Of a DNA stretch of 8,204 nt, positions 1 through 6,370 are shown piece by piece. The notes beneath the pieces were generated by a model. That model searched no databases. It saw only the letters and a list, made by a program, of their open reading frames with translations, and had not been told where the DNA came from. The stretch lies in the NCBI GenBank assembly GCA_964355015.1, contig CAYHCE010000071.1, positions 1 to 8,204 of the forward strand, given 5' to 3'. This DNA comes from CAYHCE01 sp964355015 (GTDB lineage Bacteria; Cyanobacteriota; Cyanobacteriia; PCC-6307; Cyanobiaceae). A program made the position numbers and the translations under genes. The stretch's first letter is position 1; the number at the start of each line of letters is the position of its first letter.

Positions 1-668
1 ACCCGCACCGCCTGCTGCATGTTGTGGGTGACGATCACGATCGTGTAGCTCTTCTTGAGCTCATGCATCATCTCCTCGATCTTCAGGGTGGAGATCGGGT
101 CGAGGGCGGAGCAGGGCTCGTCCATCAGGATCACTTCAGGCTCCACTGCGATTGCCCGGGCGATGCAGAGGCGCTGCTGCTGGCCGCCTGAGAGGGCATT
201 GCCGCTCTCCTTGAGCTTGTCCTTGGTTTCATCCCAGATGGCGGCCTTGCGCAGCGAGCGCTCCACCAGTTCGTCCATGTCGCCCCTGAAGCCGTTGATC
301 CGTGCGCCGAAGGCGATGTTCTCGTAGATGCTTTTGGGAAAAGGGTTCGGCTTCTGGAACACCATGCCGATGCGCCGCCTGACCTCGACGGGATCCACGT
401 TCCGGTCGTACATGTCCTGGCCGTCAAAGATCACGCGCCCGCGCAGGCTGCAGCCCTCGATCAGATCGTTCATTCGGTTCAGCGCCCGCAGCACTGTTGA
501 CTTGCCGCAGCCTGAGGGCCCGATGAAGGCCGTCACCCTGTTGCGGGGAATCTCCATATAGACGTCGCGCACGGCTTCGAAGCTGCCGTAGCTGATCGTG
601 ACGTTCTCCAGGGACAGGCAACAGTCCTGCAGGGTGGAGGTCTTGCTGGCGGAAAGGGTGGCGGTCAT
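1..668 (-). CDS. pstB: Phosphate ABC transporter ATP-binding protein PstB (C-terminus cut by window edge)
   Basis: PstB is the cytoplasmic ATPase that powers phosphate import through PstC and PstA. The visible 222 residues carry a full ABC set: Walker A GPSGCGKST (about 50-58), Q-loop Gln in VFQKPNPFP (Gln105), signature LSGGQQQR (159-166), Walker B VILMDEP (179-185), D-loop SALD (187-190) and switch His in VTHNMQQA (His215). The sequence MNDLIEG after the Walker A helix and the FPKSIYENIAFG stretch are typical of PstB rather than other ABC ATPases. The reading frame is still open at base 1. The family is usually about 260-275 residues, so roughly 45 residues are missing. The start is the ATG at 668-666, the only reasonable one before the conserved LENVTISYG. 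It lies 56 bp after the pstA stop, behind a pyrimidine-rich leader with no visible Shine-Dalgarno. All catalytic residues are intact. Confidence 0.97.
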   Translation of the reverse strand, partial: MTATLSASKTSTLQDCCLSLENVTISYGSFEAVRDVYMEIPRNRVTAFIGPSGCGKSTVLRALNRMNDLIEGCSLRGRVIFDGQDMYDRNVDPVEVRRRIGMVFQKPNPFPKSIYENIAFGARINGFRGDMDELVERSLRKAAIWDETKDKLKESGNALSGGQQQRLCIARAIAVEPEVILMDEPCSALDPISTLKIEEMMHELKKSYTIVIVTHNMQQAVR

Positions 669-724
669 GACTGGGGAGAGAGTGCCGATGGGGAAGGGGA
701 AAGGTCGGATCATCGGGGCGGAAA

Positions 725-1618
725 TCAGCTGGAGGCGAACCGCCGCAGCCAGCGAGCCAGCAGATTGGCGCCGAGGATGAGAGTAACGAGCACGAATGAG
801 GCCGCCCATGCCAGAGCGTTCTGGGCCTCATAGGGCATGATCGCGAAGTTGAAGATCAGCACGGAGAGGGTGGCGATCGGGTTGAACAATCCTTCCGGCC
901 AGAAGGGGGAGAACAGGGCCGTGAAGATCAGCGGCGCCGTTTCGCCGGCGGCCCGTGCGATCGCCAGCACCACCCCGGTGGCGATCGGAGTGAAGGCGCT
1001 GGGCAGCGTGATGCGGGTGATGGTGACGAACTTGGATGCCCCGACGCCGATCGCCCCCCAGGCCAGTTCGCGTGGCACCAGCTTCAGACCCTCGTCGGTG
1101 GTCTTGATCACAGTGGGCAGCATCAGAACCGCAAGGGCGATACCGCCGGCGGCTGCAGAATAGGACTGCCCGAAGAAGATTCGGGTGGCCACGATCGCCC
1201 CGTAGACGAACACGCCGCAGATGATCGAGGGCACCCCGGCCAGGATGTCGTTGCCGAAGCGGATGAACTGGGCGAACCAGCCCTTGCTGGAGTACTCCGC
1301 CAGATAGATGCCGCCGCCCACACCCACGGGAATGGCGATCAGCGAGGCCACCAGTGTGACCACCAGCGTGCCGATCAGAGCGTTGCCGATGCCGCCGCCC
1401 TCGAGGCCCGGTGCCGGCGGCAGCTGGGTCAGCAGACCGAAGCTGATCAGGCGGCCACCCTGGATGAGCACGTAGATGATCACAAGGAAGAGAGGCAGGA
1501 CCGCGATCAGGCTGAACAGGGCGGCGATCGTGGTGAACACCTTGCCGCGACGGTTGCGCGCCAGAGAAGGATCGAACCGTAGCGACCGGGTGGGAAACGC
1601 GGGCAAACTGGTATTCAT
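725..1618 (-). CDS. pstA: Phosphate ABC transporter permease PstA
   Basis: PstA is one of the two inner-membrane permease subunits of the Pst phosphate importer; it pairs with PstC and docks on PstB. The 297-residue protein has a short basic N-terminus (RSLRFDPSLARNRRG), then about six hydrophobic segments near residues 28-53, 80-104, 125-149, 155-172, 209-225 and 271-290. The EAA-type coupling loop, RELAWGAIGVGASKF through ITLP (about 183-206), is the ATPase contact of binding-protein-dependent permeases. LPTVIKTTDEGLKLVPRELAWGA and ARAAGETAPLIFTA are characteristic of PstA. I chose the ATG at 1618-1616, 5 bases after the pstC stop. An in-frame TTG at 1627-1625 overlaps the pstC TGA as TTGA and would add three residues. 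Neither has a clear ribosome binding site. Tight spacing implies co-transcription and probably translational coupling with pstC. Confidence 0.95.
   Translation of the reverse strand: MNTSLPAFPTRSLRFDPSLARNRRGKVFTTIAALFSLIAVLPLFLVIIYVLIQGGRLISFGLLTQLPPAPGLEGGGIGNALIGTLVVTLVASLIAIPVGVGGGIYLAEYSSKGWFAQFIRFGNDILAGVPSIICGVFVYGAIVATRIFFGQSYSAAAGGIALAVLMLPTVIKTTDEGLKLVPRELAWGAIGVGASKFVTITRITLPSAFTPIATGVVLAIARAAGETAPLIFTALFSPFWPEGLFNPIATLSVLIFNFAIMPYEAQNALAWAASFVLVTLILGANLLARWLRRFASS
957..964. repeat. HIP1 palindrome GCGATCGC
   Basis: An exact copy of the cyanobacterial highly iterated palindrome, inside pstA. Confidence 0.6.
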
Positions 1619-1623
1619 GGGGA

Positions 1624-2580
1624 TCAATTGTACTGGAGGCTGAATCTACGAACGATCCACTGAGCCATAACGTTGACCGCAAAGGTGAGCAGCATCAGAA
1701 TCAGAGCCGCATAGAGAAGGGCTGAAACCTGGATGCCGTCGGCCTCGCCGAACTGATTGGCGAGCATGGCGGAAATCGTGTTTCCCGGTGCCAGCAGGGA
1801 CCAGCTGAAGTTCATCGAGTTGCCGATGATCATCGTGACCGCCATCGTTTCGCCCATGGCTCTGCCCAGCGCCAGCATCACCCCACCGATGATCGAGGAG
1901 ATCGCCGCCGGCAGGATCACGTTGAAGATGGCGATCCAGCGGGTGCTCCCGACCCCATAGGCTCCCTGCCGCAGTTCCTGGGGCACCTGGTTGAGTGCGT
2001 CGCGGGAGATGGCCGTGATGATCGGCAGGATCATCACCACCAGGATCAGCACGGCCGGCGCCATCCCCGGGCCCTGGGGTTGGGTGCTGAACAGCGGGAA
2101 CCAGCCCAGGGTCTGATAGAGGAGGGTCAGCACCGGCCGCAGCAGCGGTTCCATCACGAAGATGGCCCAGAGGCCCAGCACCACCGAGGGGATCGCTGCC
2201 AGGAGCTCCACCAGAACTCCGATCAGTTCGCGCCAGCTGCGCGGGATCAGGTTTTCGGTGATGAAGATCGCCGTGCCGACTCCCAGCGGCACGGCGATCA
2301 GCAGGGCAAGCAGGGAGGACACCAGGGTGCCGTAGATCGCCGTGAAGGCCCCGTACTGGTTGTTGACAGGATCCCAGCCGGACGTGACCAGAAAGGAGAG
2401 GCCGAAGCTGGCCATCGCTTCGCGGGCCCCGTCGAAGACGGTGATGAAGATGCCCAGAAGCACGATCGCCACGGCGGAGGCCAGCACGATCGTGAGGTAG
2501 CGGAACCCTCCGTCGATCAACCGCTCCGAGGCTGGACGGCGGCGCCGTGTGAACAGATCCAGATGGGGGGGCGGTGTCAT
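1624..2580 (-). CDS. pstC: Phosphate ABC transporter permease PstC
   Basis: PstC is the second permease of the high-affinity phosphate importer. From the ATG at 2580-2578 it is 318 residues, with a basic cytoplasmic N-terminus (LFTRRRRPASERLIDGGFR) and membrane segments near 27-49, 82-108, 118-144, 174-192, 223-240 and 285-309. The EAA coupling loop is QELRQGAYGVGSTRW through VILP (about 201-224). The motifs ELLAAIPSVVLGLWAIFV and GRAMGETMAVTMIIGN are hallmark PstC sequences. The frame stays open upstream to a GTG at 2664, with another GTG at 2613. Those extensions give a polar leader without family resemblance, so I prefer the ATG. No Shine-Dalgarno is visible before it. It is the first gene of the visible pst operon, and no pstS precedes it. 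Regulation by phosphate through an SphR/PhoB-type regulator is expected for the family but only weakly supported here. Confidence 0.95.
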   Translation of the reverse strand: MTPPPHLDLFTRRRRPASERLIDGGFRYLTIVLASAVAIVLLGIFITVFDGAREAMASFGLSFLVTSGWDPVNNQYGAFTAIYGTLVSSLLALLIAVPLGVGTAIFITENLIPRSWRELIGVLVELLAAIPSVVLGLWAIFVMEPLLRPVLTLLYQTLGWFPLFSTQPQGPGMAPAVLILVVMILPIITAISRDALNQVPQELRQGAYGVGSTRWIAIFNVILPAAISSIIGGVMLALGRAMGETMAVTMIIGNSMNFSWSLLAPGNTISAMLANQFGEADGIQVSALLYAALILMLLTFAVNVMAQWIVRRFSLQYN

Positions 2581-2678
2581 CGATCGGTTGAGGCAGGAGT
2601 CGGCACTGTTCACGCCACCGTTACCCCTCGGATGGCCGAAATCTAGGCGTCGCTCCCGGACCACTCCACTAAGAACGC

Positions 2679-2686
2679 ATTAACCC
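2679..2686 (+). promoter_or_regulatory. Possible single Pho-box-like half site
   Basis: ATTAACCC matches six of eight positions of the cyanobacterial Pho-box repeat CTTAACCT as I recall it. Real sites have two or three such repeats at 11-bp spacing. The neighbour 11 bp to the left (ACTAAGAA) matches poorly, and the site reads on the strand opposite to the pst genes. Position upstream of a phosphate transporter is the main argument for it. Weak evidence. Confidence 0.2.
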
Positions 2687-2723
2687 TTGCGTCCGCACCC
2701 TGCCGGTCGGCGGTCCCGCCGGG

Positions 2724-2745
2724 GGCGGCTCGCCGGCCGGCCGCC
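2724..2745. other. GC-rich inverted repeat in the dnaK leader
   Basis: GGCGGC (2724-2729) is the reverse complement of GCCGCC (2740-2745), with a 10-base gap that itself overlaps a perfect palindrome, GCCGGCCGGC (2732-2741). A second small stem, GGCGG/CCGCC (2709-2713 with 2716-2720, 2-base gap), lies just before. Together they would fold the dnaK 5' leader about 40-75 bases before its start codon. At this GC content such short stems arise easily by chance, so a function is only a possibility. Confidence 0.3.
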
Positions 2746-2783
2746 TGGGGAGCCGGTAGTTTGGGGCCTCAGTTCGGGGATCC

Positions 2784-4952
2784 ATGGGGCGGATCGTTGG
2801 TATCGACCTCGGCACTACCAATTCCGTGGTGGCGGTTCTGGAGGGCGGCCGTCCCCAGGTGATCGCCAATGCGGAGGGCGGCCGCACCACCCCGTCGGTG
2901 GTGGGTTTCAGCCGCGATCAGGAACTGCTGGTGGGCCAGCTGGCCCGTCGTCAGCTGGTGCTCAACCCCCGCAACACTTTCGCCAATCTGAAGCGGTTCG
3001 TCGGACGCAGCTGGGACGAGCTCGACGACGGCACCCTGGCGGTTCCCTACACGGTGCGGGCCAACGAACAGGGCAACGTGCGCGTCGTCTGTCCCATCAC
3101 CGAGCGGGAGTACGCCCCTGAGGAGCTTCTGGCCAGCATCCTGCGCAAGCTCGTGGACGATGCCGCCCTCTACCTGGGCGAGCCGGTGGAGTCGGCGGTG
3201 ATCACCGTTCCCGCTTACTTCAACGACGCCCAGCGCCAGGCCACTCGTGACGCGGGGCGGCTGGCGGGGCTCGCTGTGGAGCGGATCCTGAACGAGCCCA
3301 CCGCCGCGGCCCTCGCCTACGGCTTCGACCGCAGCCCCGTGAAGCGGGTTTTGGTGTTCGACCTCGGCGGCGGCACCTTCGACGTGTCGGTGCTTCGCAT
3401 CGCCAACGGCGTCTTCGATGTGAAGGCCACCAGCGGGGACACCCAGCTCGGCGGCAATGACTGGGACCGCCGCATCGTGGACTGGCTGGCGGATGCCTTC
3501 GAGAAGGAGAACGGCATCGATCTTCGCCGCGAACGACAGGCCCTGCAGCGGCTCACCGAGGCCGCCGAGAAGGCCAAGCAGGAGCTGTCCGGCGTTGCGA
3601 CCACCCCGATCTCGCTGCCGTTCATCGCCACCGGTCCGGAAGGTCCGCTCCACATCGAGACCAGCATGGAACGCCGCACCTTCGAGGGCCTCTGTCCGGA
3701 CCTGCTCGACCGCCTGCTGCGGCCGGTGCAGAGGGCCTTGCGCGACTCGGGTCTGGTGGCGGAGGACATCGACGACGTGGTGCTTGTGGGCGGCTGCACC
3801 CGCATGCCCATGGTCCAGGAGATGGTGCGCACCCTGATCCCACGGGAGCCCTGCCAGTCGGTCAATCCCGATGAGGTGGTGGCGATCGGTGCGGCAGTGC
3901 AGGCCGGGATCCTCACCGGCGAACTTCGCGACCTGATGCTCAACGACGTCACCCCCCTTTCTCTGGGCCTGGAGACGATCGGTGGCGTGATGAAGGTGCT
4001 GATCCCGCGCAACACGCCGATTCCGGTGCGTAAGTCGGATGTGTTCAGCACCTCGGAGGCCAACCAGTCGGCGGTGGAGATCCACGTGCTCCAGGGTGAG
4101 CGGCAGATGGCCTCCGACAACAAGTCTCTCGGTCGGTTCCGGCTCTCCGGCATTCCCCCCGCACCCCGTGGTGTGCCCCAGGTGCAGGTGTCGTTCGACA
4201 TCGACGCCAACGGACTGTTGCAGGTGTCGGCGACCGATCGCACCACGGGTCGCCAGCAGAGCGTGTCGATCCAGGGAGGCTCGAACCTCAGCGAGCAGGA
4301 GATCCAGCTCCTGCTGGAGGAGGCGGAGCGCAAGGCGGTGGAGGACCGGCGCAAGCGGGCCGACGTGGACCGGCGCAACCGGGCCCTGACCCTGGTGGCG
4401 CAGGCCGAACGGCGCCTGCGGGACGCAGCCCTGGAGCTGGGTCCCTATGGCGCCGAACGGCAGCAGCGCTCCGTGGAGATGGCCCTGCGTGAGGTGCAGG
4501 ACCTGCTCGATGACAGCCATCCGGTCGAGCTCGATCTGGCTGTCAGCCAGCTTCAGGAGGCCGTCTACGGCCTGAACCGACGCCTGGTCAGCGAGCGCAA
4601 GTCCGAGAGCGGTCCCCTGCAGGGACTCAAGAACACCCTCGGTTCGCTCAAGGACGACCTGTTCTCGGACGACGATGACTGGGACGACCGGAGCCGCAAC
4701 CGCGGTGGCGGCTCCGAACGCTGGGGCCGCGATCCGTGGGAACAGCCCGGCCTCGAAGCCGGCGGTTTCGGCCGGGAACGTGAACGGTCCGATGCCTTCG
4801 GTGCGCGGCGTCCCGCGGCCCGCTACGACCGACAGGTCTATGGGCCCGATCGCTATGAACCGGCGCCCCGGTCCAGCCCGGCGGGCCGGCAGGAGATCTC
4901 CGCTCCACAGCCCCGCTGGCCGAGCAACGACGATCCCTGGGCCGAGGACTGA
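2784..4952 (+). CDS. dnaK: Hsp70 chaperone DnaK, DnaK3 type with long acidic/Trp-rich tail
   Basis: This is an ATP-dependent Hsp70 chaperone that binds exposed hydrophobic peptides, working with a J protein and GrpE. The nucleotide-binding domain (about 1-385) shows IDLGTTNS (7-14), ILNEPTAAALAYG (168-180), phosphate-2 DLGGGTFDVSV (193-203), GDTQLGGNDWD (218-228, Thr220 matching the E. coli autophosphorylation Thr199) and VGGCTRMP (335-342). The interdomain linker is LMLNDVTPLSLG (384-395), close to the usual LLLDVTPLSLG. The substrate-binding beta domain spans about 390-500 and the helical lid about 500-605. Residues 606-722 form a low-complexity extension with an acidic patch (DDLFSDDDDWDD, 624-635) and a Gly/Arg/Trp/Pro-rich tail ending DDPWAED, lacking the EEVD-like end. 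At 722 residues it is about 80-90 longer than E. coli DnaK. That tail and the adjacent dnaJ fit cyanobacterial DnaK3, reported to be thylakoid-associated. The start is ATG, preceded only by a weak GGGGA. DnaK1/DnaK2 identity is less likely but not excluded. Confidence 0.96.
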   Translation: MGRIVGIDLGTTNSVVAVLEGGRPQVIANAEGGRTTPSVVGFSRDQELLVGQLARRQLVLNPRNTFANLKRFVGRSWDELDDGTLAVPYTVRANEQGNVRVVCPITEREYAPEELLASILRKLVDDAALYLGEPVESAVITVPAYFNDAQRQATRDAGRLAGLAVERILNEPTAAALAYGFDRSPVKRVLVFDLGGGTFDVSVLRIANGVFDVKATSGDTQLGGNDWDRRIVDWLADAFEKENGIDLRRERQALQRLTEAAEKAKQELSGVATTPISLPFIATGPEGPLHIETSMERRTFEGLCPDLLDRLLRPVQRALRDSGLVAEDIDDVVLVGGCTRMPMVQEMVRTLIPREPCQSVNPDEVVAIGAAVQAGILTGELRDLMLNDVTPLSLGLETIGGVMKVLIPRNTPIPVRKSDVFSTSEANQSAVEIHVLQGERQMASDNKSLGRFRLSGIPPAPRGVPQVQVSFDIDANGLLQVSATDRTTGRQQSVSIQGGSNLSEQEIQLLLEEAERKAVEDRRKRADVDRRNRALTLVAQAERRLRDAALELGPYGAERQQRSVEMALREVQDLLDDSHPVELDLAVSQLQEAVYGLNRRLVSERKSESGPLQGLKNTLGSLKDDLFSDDDDWDDRSRNRGGGSERWGRDPWEQPGLEAGGFGRERERSDAFGARRPAARYDRQVYGPDRYEPAPRSSPAGRQEISAPQPRWPSNDDPWAED

Positions 4953-4957
4953 GCCCG

Positions 4958-5896
4958 GTGACCCGCAGCGCCTCCGTACCGGCTGTCACCGACTACTGGG
5001 CGGTTCTCGGACTCGCCCCCGGTGCCGACGCCGCCAGCCTGAAGCGGGCCTTTCGCCAGCAGGCCCGCCGCTGGCATCCCGATCTCAACGGCAACGATCC
5101 GGTGGCGGAGGAGCGCTTCAAGCGCGTCAACGAGGCCTATGCCGTGCTCTCCGATCCCAGCCGTCGCCAGGCGTGGGAGTCGGGCCGCGATCCGCTCGCG
5201 TCCCGCCCGGAGGCCATTGATCCCTTCGCCACCGGCTTCCCCCCCTTCGAGGACTACCTGGCCGCCCTGTTCGGCCGGCGCAGCCGCGACGCCACTGCCG
5301 ATCCCTCCCACTGGCCCGCTGCGGCACCTTCCCCTGGCGAGCCGCCGCCGGAGGACTCGGCCGCCGATGTCACCCACACGCCGCCGCCGCCACCGCCCGT
5401 GCGGGCCGCCGCCGACCTCGAGACGGTGGTGGAGCTCACACCGGAGCAGGCTCTGGCTGGCACACGGCTGGAACTGGACCTGGCTGATGGCACCGCCGTG
5501 GAGCTTTGGAGCCCCCCGCTGGCCGGCGATGGCTGGCGTCTGCGGCTGGCCGGCGTGACCCCTGGAGGGGGGGATCACTTCCTGCAGCTGCGGGTCCGCA
5601 CCGCCGCAGGTCTCCGGATCGATGGCCTGCGGGTGCTCTATGACCTGGAACTCTCCCCTGCCGAGGCCGCCCTCGGCTGCCGGGTCGTGGTGCCCACCCT
5701 GGATGGACCCGTGCAGCTGCGGGTGCCGCCCTGCTCCTCCAGCGGCAGGCTGCTGCGCCTGCGGGGGCGCGGTCTCGCCCAGGGGGAGCGACGGGGAGAC
5801 CAGCTGGTGCAGGTACGCATCGTGGTGCCGGAGCAGCTGAGCGACGCGGAGACGGCGCTGTACCGCCGCCTGGAGGAACTGGCCGCCGAGGGCTAG
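4958..5896 (+). CDS. dnaJ: DnaJ-family co-chaperone without zinc finger (class II/CbpA-like)
   Basis: This J protein would deliver substrates to the DnaK encoded just upstream and stimulate its ATPase. The J domain is at about 11-76 (DYWAVLGLAPGAD, KRAFRQQARRWHPDLN, VNEAYAVLSDPSRRQAWE), with the essential His-Pro-Asp at 40-42. The usual Gly/Phe-rich region is reduced to a piece containing FEDYLAALFG (97-106), followed by an Ala/Pro-rich linker with six prolines in a row (142-147). There is no CxxCxGxG zinc-binding repeat; only two cysteines occur (241 and 259). Residues about 152-312 resemble the two beta-barrel peptide-binding domains of CbpA/class II proteins (ETVVELTPEQALAGTRLEL; YDLELSPAEAALGCRVVVPTLDG; LRLRGRGLAQGERRGDQLVQV). 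The start is GTG at 4958, 5 bases after the dnaK stop; no better in-frame ATG exists before the J domain. The short gap implies an operon with dnaK. Confidence 0.93.
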   Translation: MTRSASVPAVTDYWAVLGLAPGADAASLKRAFRQQARRWHPDLNGNDPVAEERFKRVNEAYAVLSDPSRRQAWESGRDPLASRPEAIDPFATGFPPFEDYLAALFGRRSRDATADPSHWPAAAPSPGEPPPEDSAADVTHTPPPPPPVRAAADLETVVELTPEQALAGTRLELDLADGTAVELWSPPLAGDGWRLRLAGVTPGGGDHFLQLRVRTAAGLRIDGLRVLYDLELSPAEAALGCRVVVPTLDGPVQLRVPPCSSSGRLLRLRGRGLAQGERRGDQLVQVRIVVPEQLSDAETALYRRLEELAAEG

Positions 5897-5944
5897 GACG
5901 CGGCGATTGATGAGACACTGACCGGCGTGGCGTTGGTCCGCTCT

Positions 5945-6370
5945 ATGCCCGTCCATGTGCTGCTGTTCGAAGCCGGCACCGACAATGAAGGCATTCACTC
6001 GCTCGAGCTGAACGGCCGCACCGTGGTTCTGCTCTTCGAGGAGCAGGATGATGCCGAGCGCTATGCCGGCCTGCTCGAGGCCCAGGATTTCCCGGTGCCC
6101 ACGGTGGAGGCGATCGAGCGGGACGACATGGAGCTGTTCTGCTCCGAGGCCGGCTACGAGGCTCGCTTCGTGCCGTCGGGCTTCCTGCCAAGCTCCGCGG
6201 AGGAGCGGCTGTTGATCGCTCCGCCGGAGCGGAACATGGATGTCACCGGCTGGCTGGAGGATCCCGCCCAGCCCAGCACTGCCGCGCTCGACCTGGCCGA
6301 GGGCGGTACGGTCGGCGCCGAGAGCGCCGAGCTGGAGGCGTTTCGTCGGCGCCTGGAGGGCCTGCTGTGA
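5945..6370 (+). CDS. DUF3110 domain protein of unknown function
   Basis: The first about 95 residues (MPVHVLLFEAGTDNEGIHSLE; VLLFEEQDDAERYAGLLEAQDFPVPTVEAIERDDMELFC; YEARFVPSG) match my memory of the DUF3110 family, small soluble proteins of cyanobacteria and plastid-bearing plants. Recognition rests on VLLFxAGTDNEGIH and on the FEEQDDAERYAGLLEAQDFP pattern, reminiscent of a small alpha/beta fold. No signal peptide or membrane segment is seen. The remaining residues to 141 are acidic and Ala/Glu-rich, ending in an amphipathic helix (ESAELEAFRRRLEGLL). I chose the ATG at 5945 because the conserved domain starts there; an in-frame GTG at 5927 would add six residues. No good ribosome binding site precedes either. 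It lies 48 bases after dnaJ, and its TGA overlaps the murQ start. The context does not reveal a function. Confidence 0.85.
   Translation: MPVHVLLFEAGTDNEGIHSLELNGRTVVLLFEEQDDAERYAGLLEAQDFPVPTVEAIERDDMELFCSEAGYEARFVPSGFLPSSAEERLLIAPPERNMDVTGWLEDPAQPSTAALDLAEGGTVGAESAELEAFRRRLEGLL
6355..6360 (+). promoter_or_regulatory. Shine-Dalgarno sequence for murQ
   Basis: GGAGGG lies inside the last codons of the DUF3110 gene, 9 bases before the murQ ATG (6370) and 6 before an alternative GTG (6367). It is the clearest ribosome binding site at any gene start in the window. Confidence 0.6.

Larger units (their letters stand above)
2581..2783. promoter_or_regulatory. Divergent intergenic region between pstC and dnaK
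   Basis: These 203 bases separate the starts of pstC (minus) and dnaK (plus), so promoters for both must lie here or just inside the genes. The half nearest pstC holds the only AT-rich patch (about 2667-2688). A TAGATT hexamer on the minus strand (2646-2641) is a weak -10 candidate for pst. The half nearest dnaK (2690-2760) is extremely GC-rich with several self-complementary stretches and would form a structured 5' leader of the dnaK message. I find no consensus -35/-10 pair and no CIRCE-like inverted repeat. No open frame here resembles a gene. Confidence 0.6.

Noticed and set aside
828..1682. A 284-residue minus-strand frame overlapping pstA in another frame.
   Set aside because: The pstA frame has transmembrane segments and the EAA loop; this one is Arg/His/Gly-rich and lacks any family feature.
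2080..2646. A 188-residue plus-strand frame opposite pstC.
   Set aside because: It is Gln/Gly/Asp/His-rich without domains and is antisense to an intact permease gene.
2581..2664. A 28-residue N-terminal extension of PstC from the GTG at 2664.
   Set aside because: The extra residues are polar and unlike PstC N-termini; the ATG at 2580 gives the expected basic leader directly before the first membrane segment.
2769..4520. A 583-residue open frame on the minus strand opposite dnaK.
   Set aside because: It is His/Gln/Gly/Leu/Arg-rich with no recognisable domain and lies fully antisense to an intact dnaK. Long antisense frames opposite hsp70 genes are a known by-product of their codon bias in GC-rich DNA.
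5858..5905. A possible terminator after dnaJ from CGCCG/CGGCG complementarity.
   Set aside because: The stem is only about five pairs with a loop of 11 or more bases and no T-run, and the next gene is just 48 bases on, so read-through is more likely.
4853..5998. A 381-residue open frame on the minus strand opposite dnaJ.
   Set aside because: It has low-complexity composition and no motif, and it spans dnaJ and both its neighbours on the other strand; it is a codon-bias shadow.
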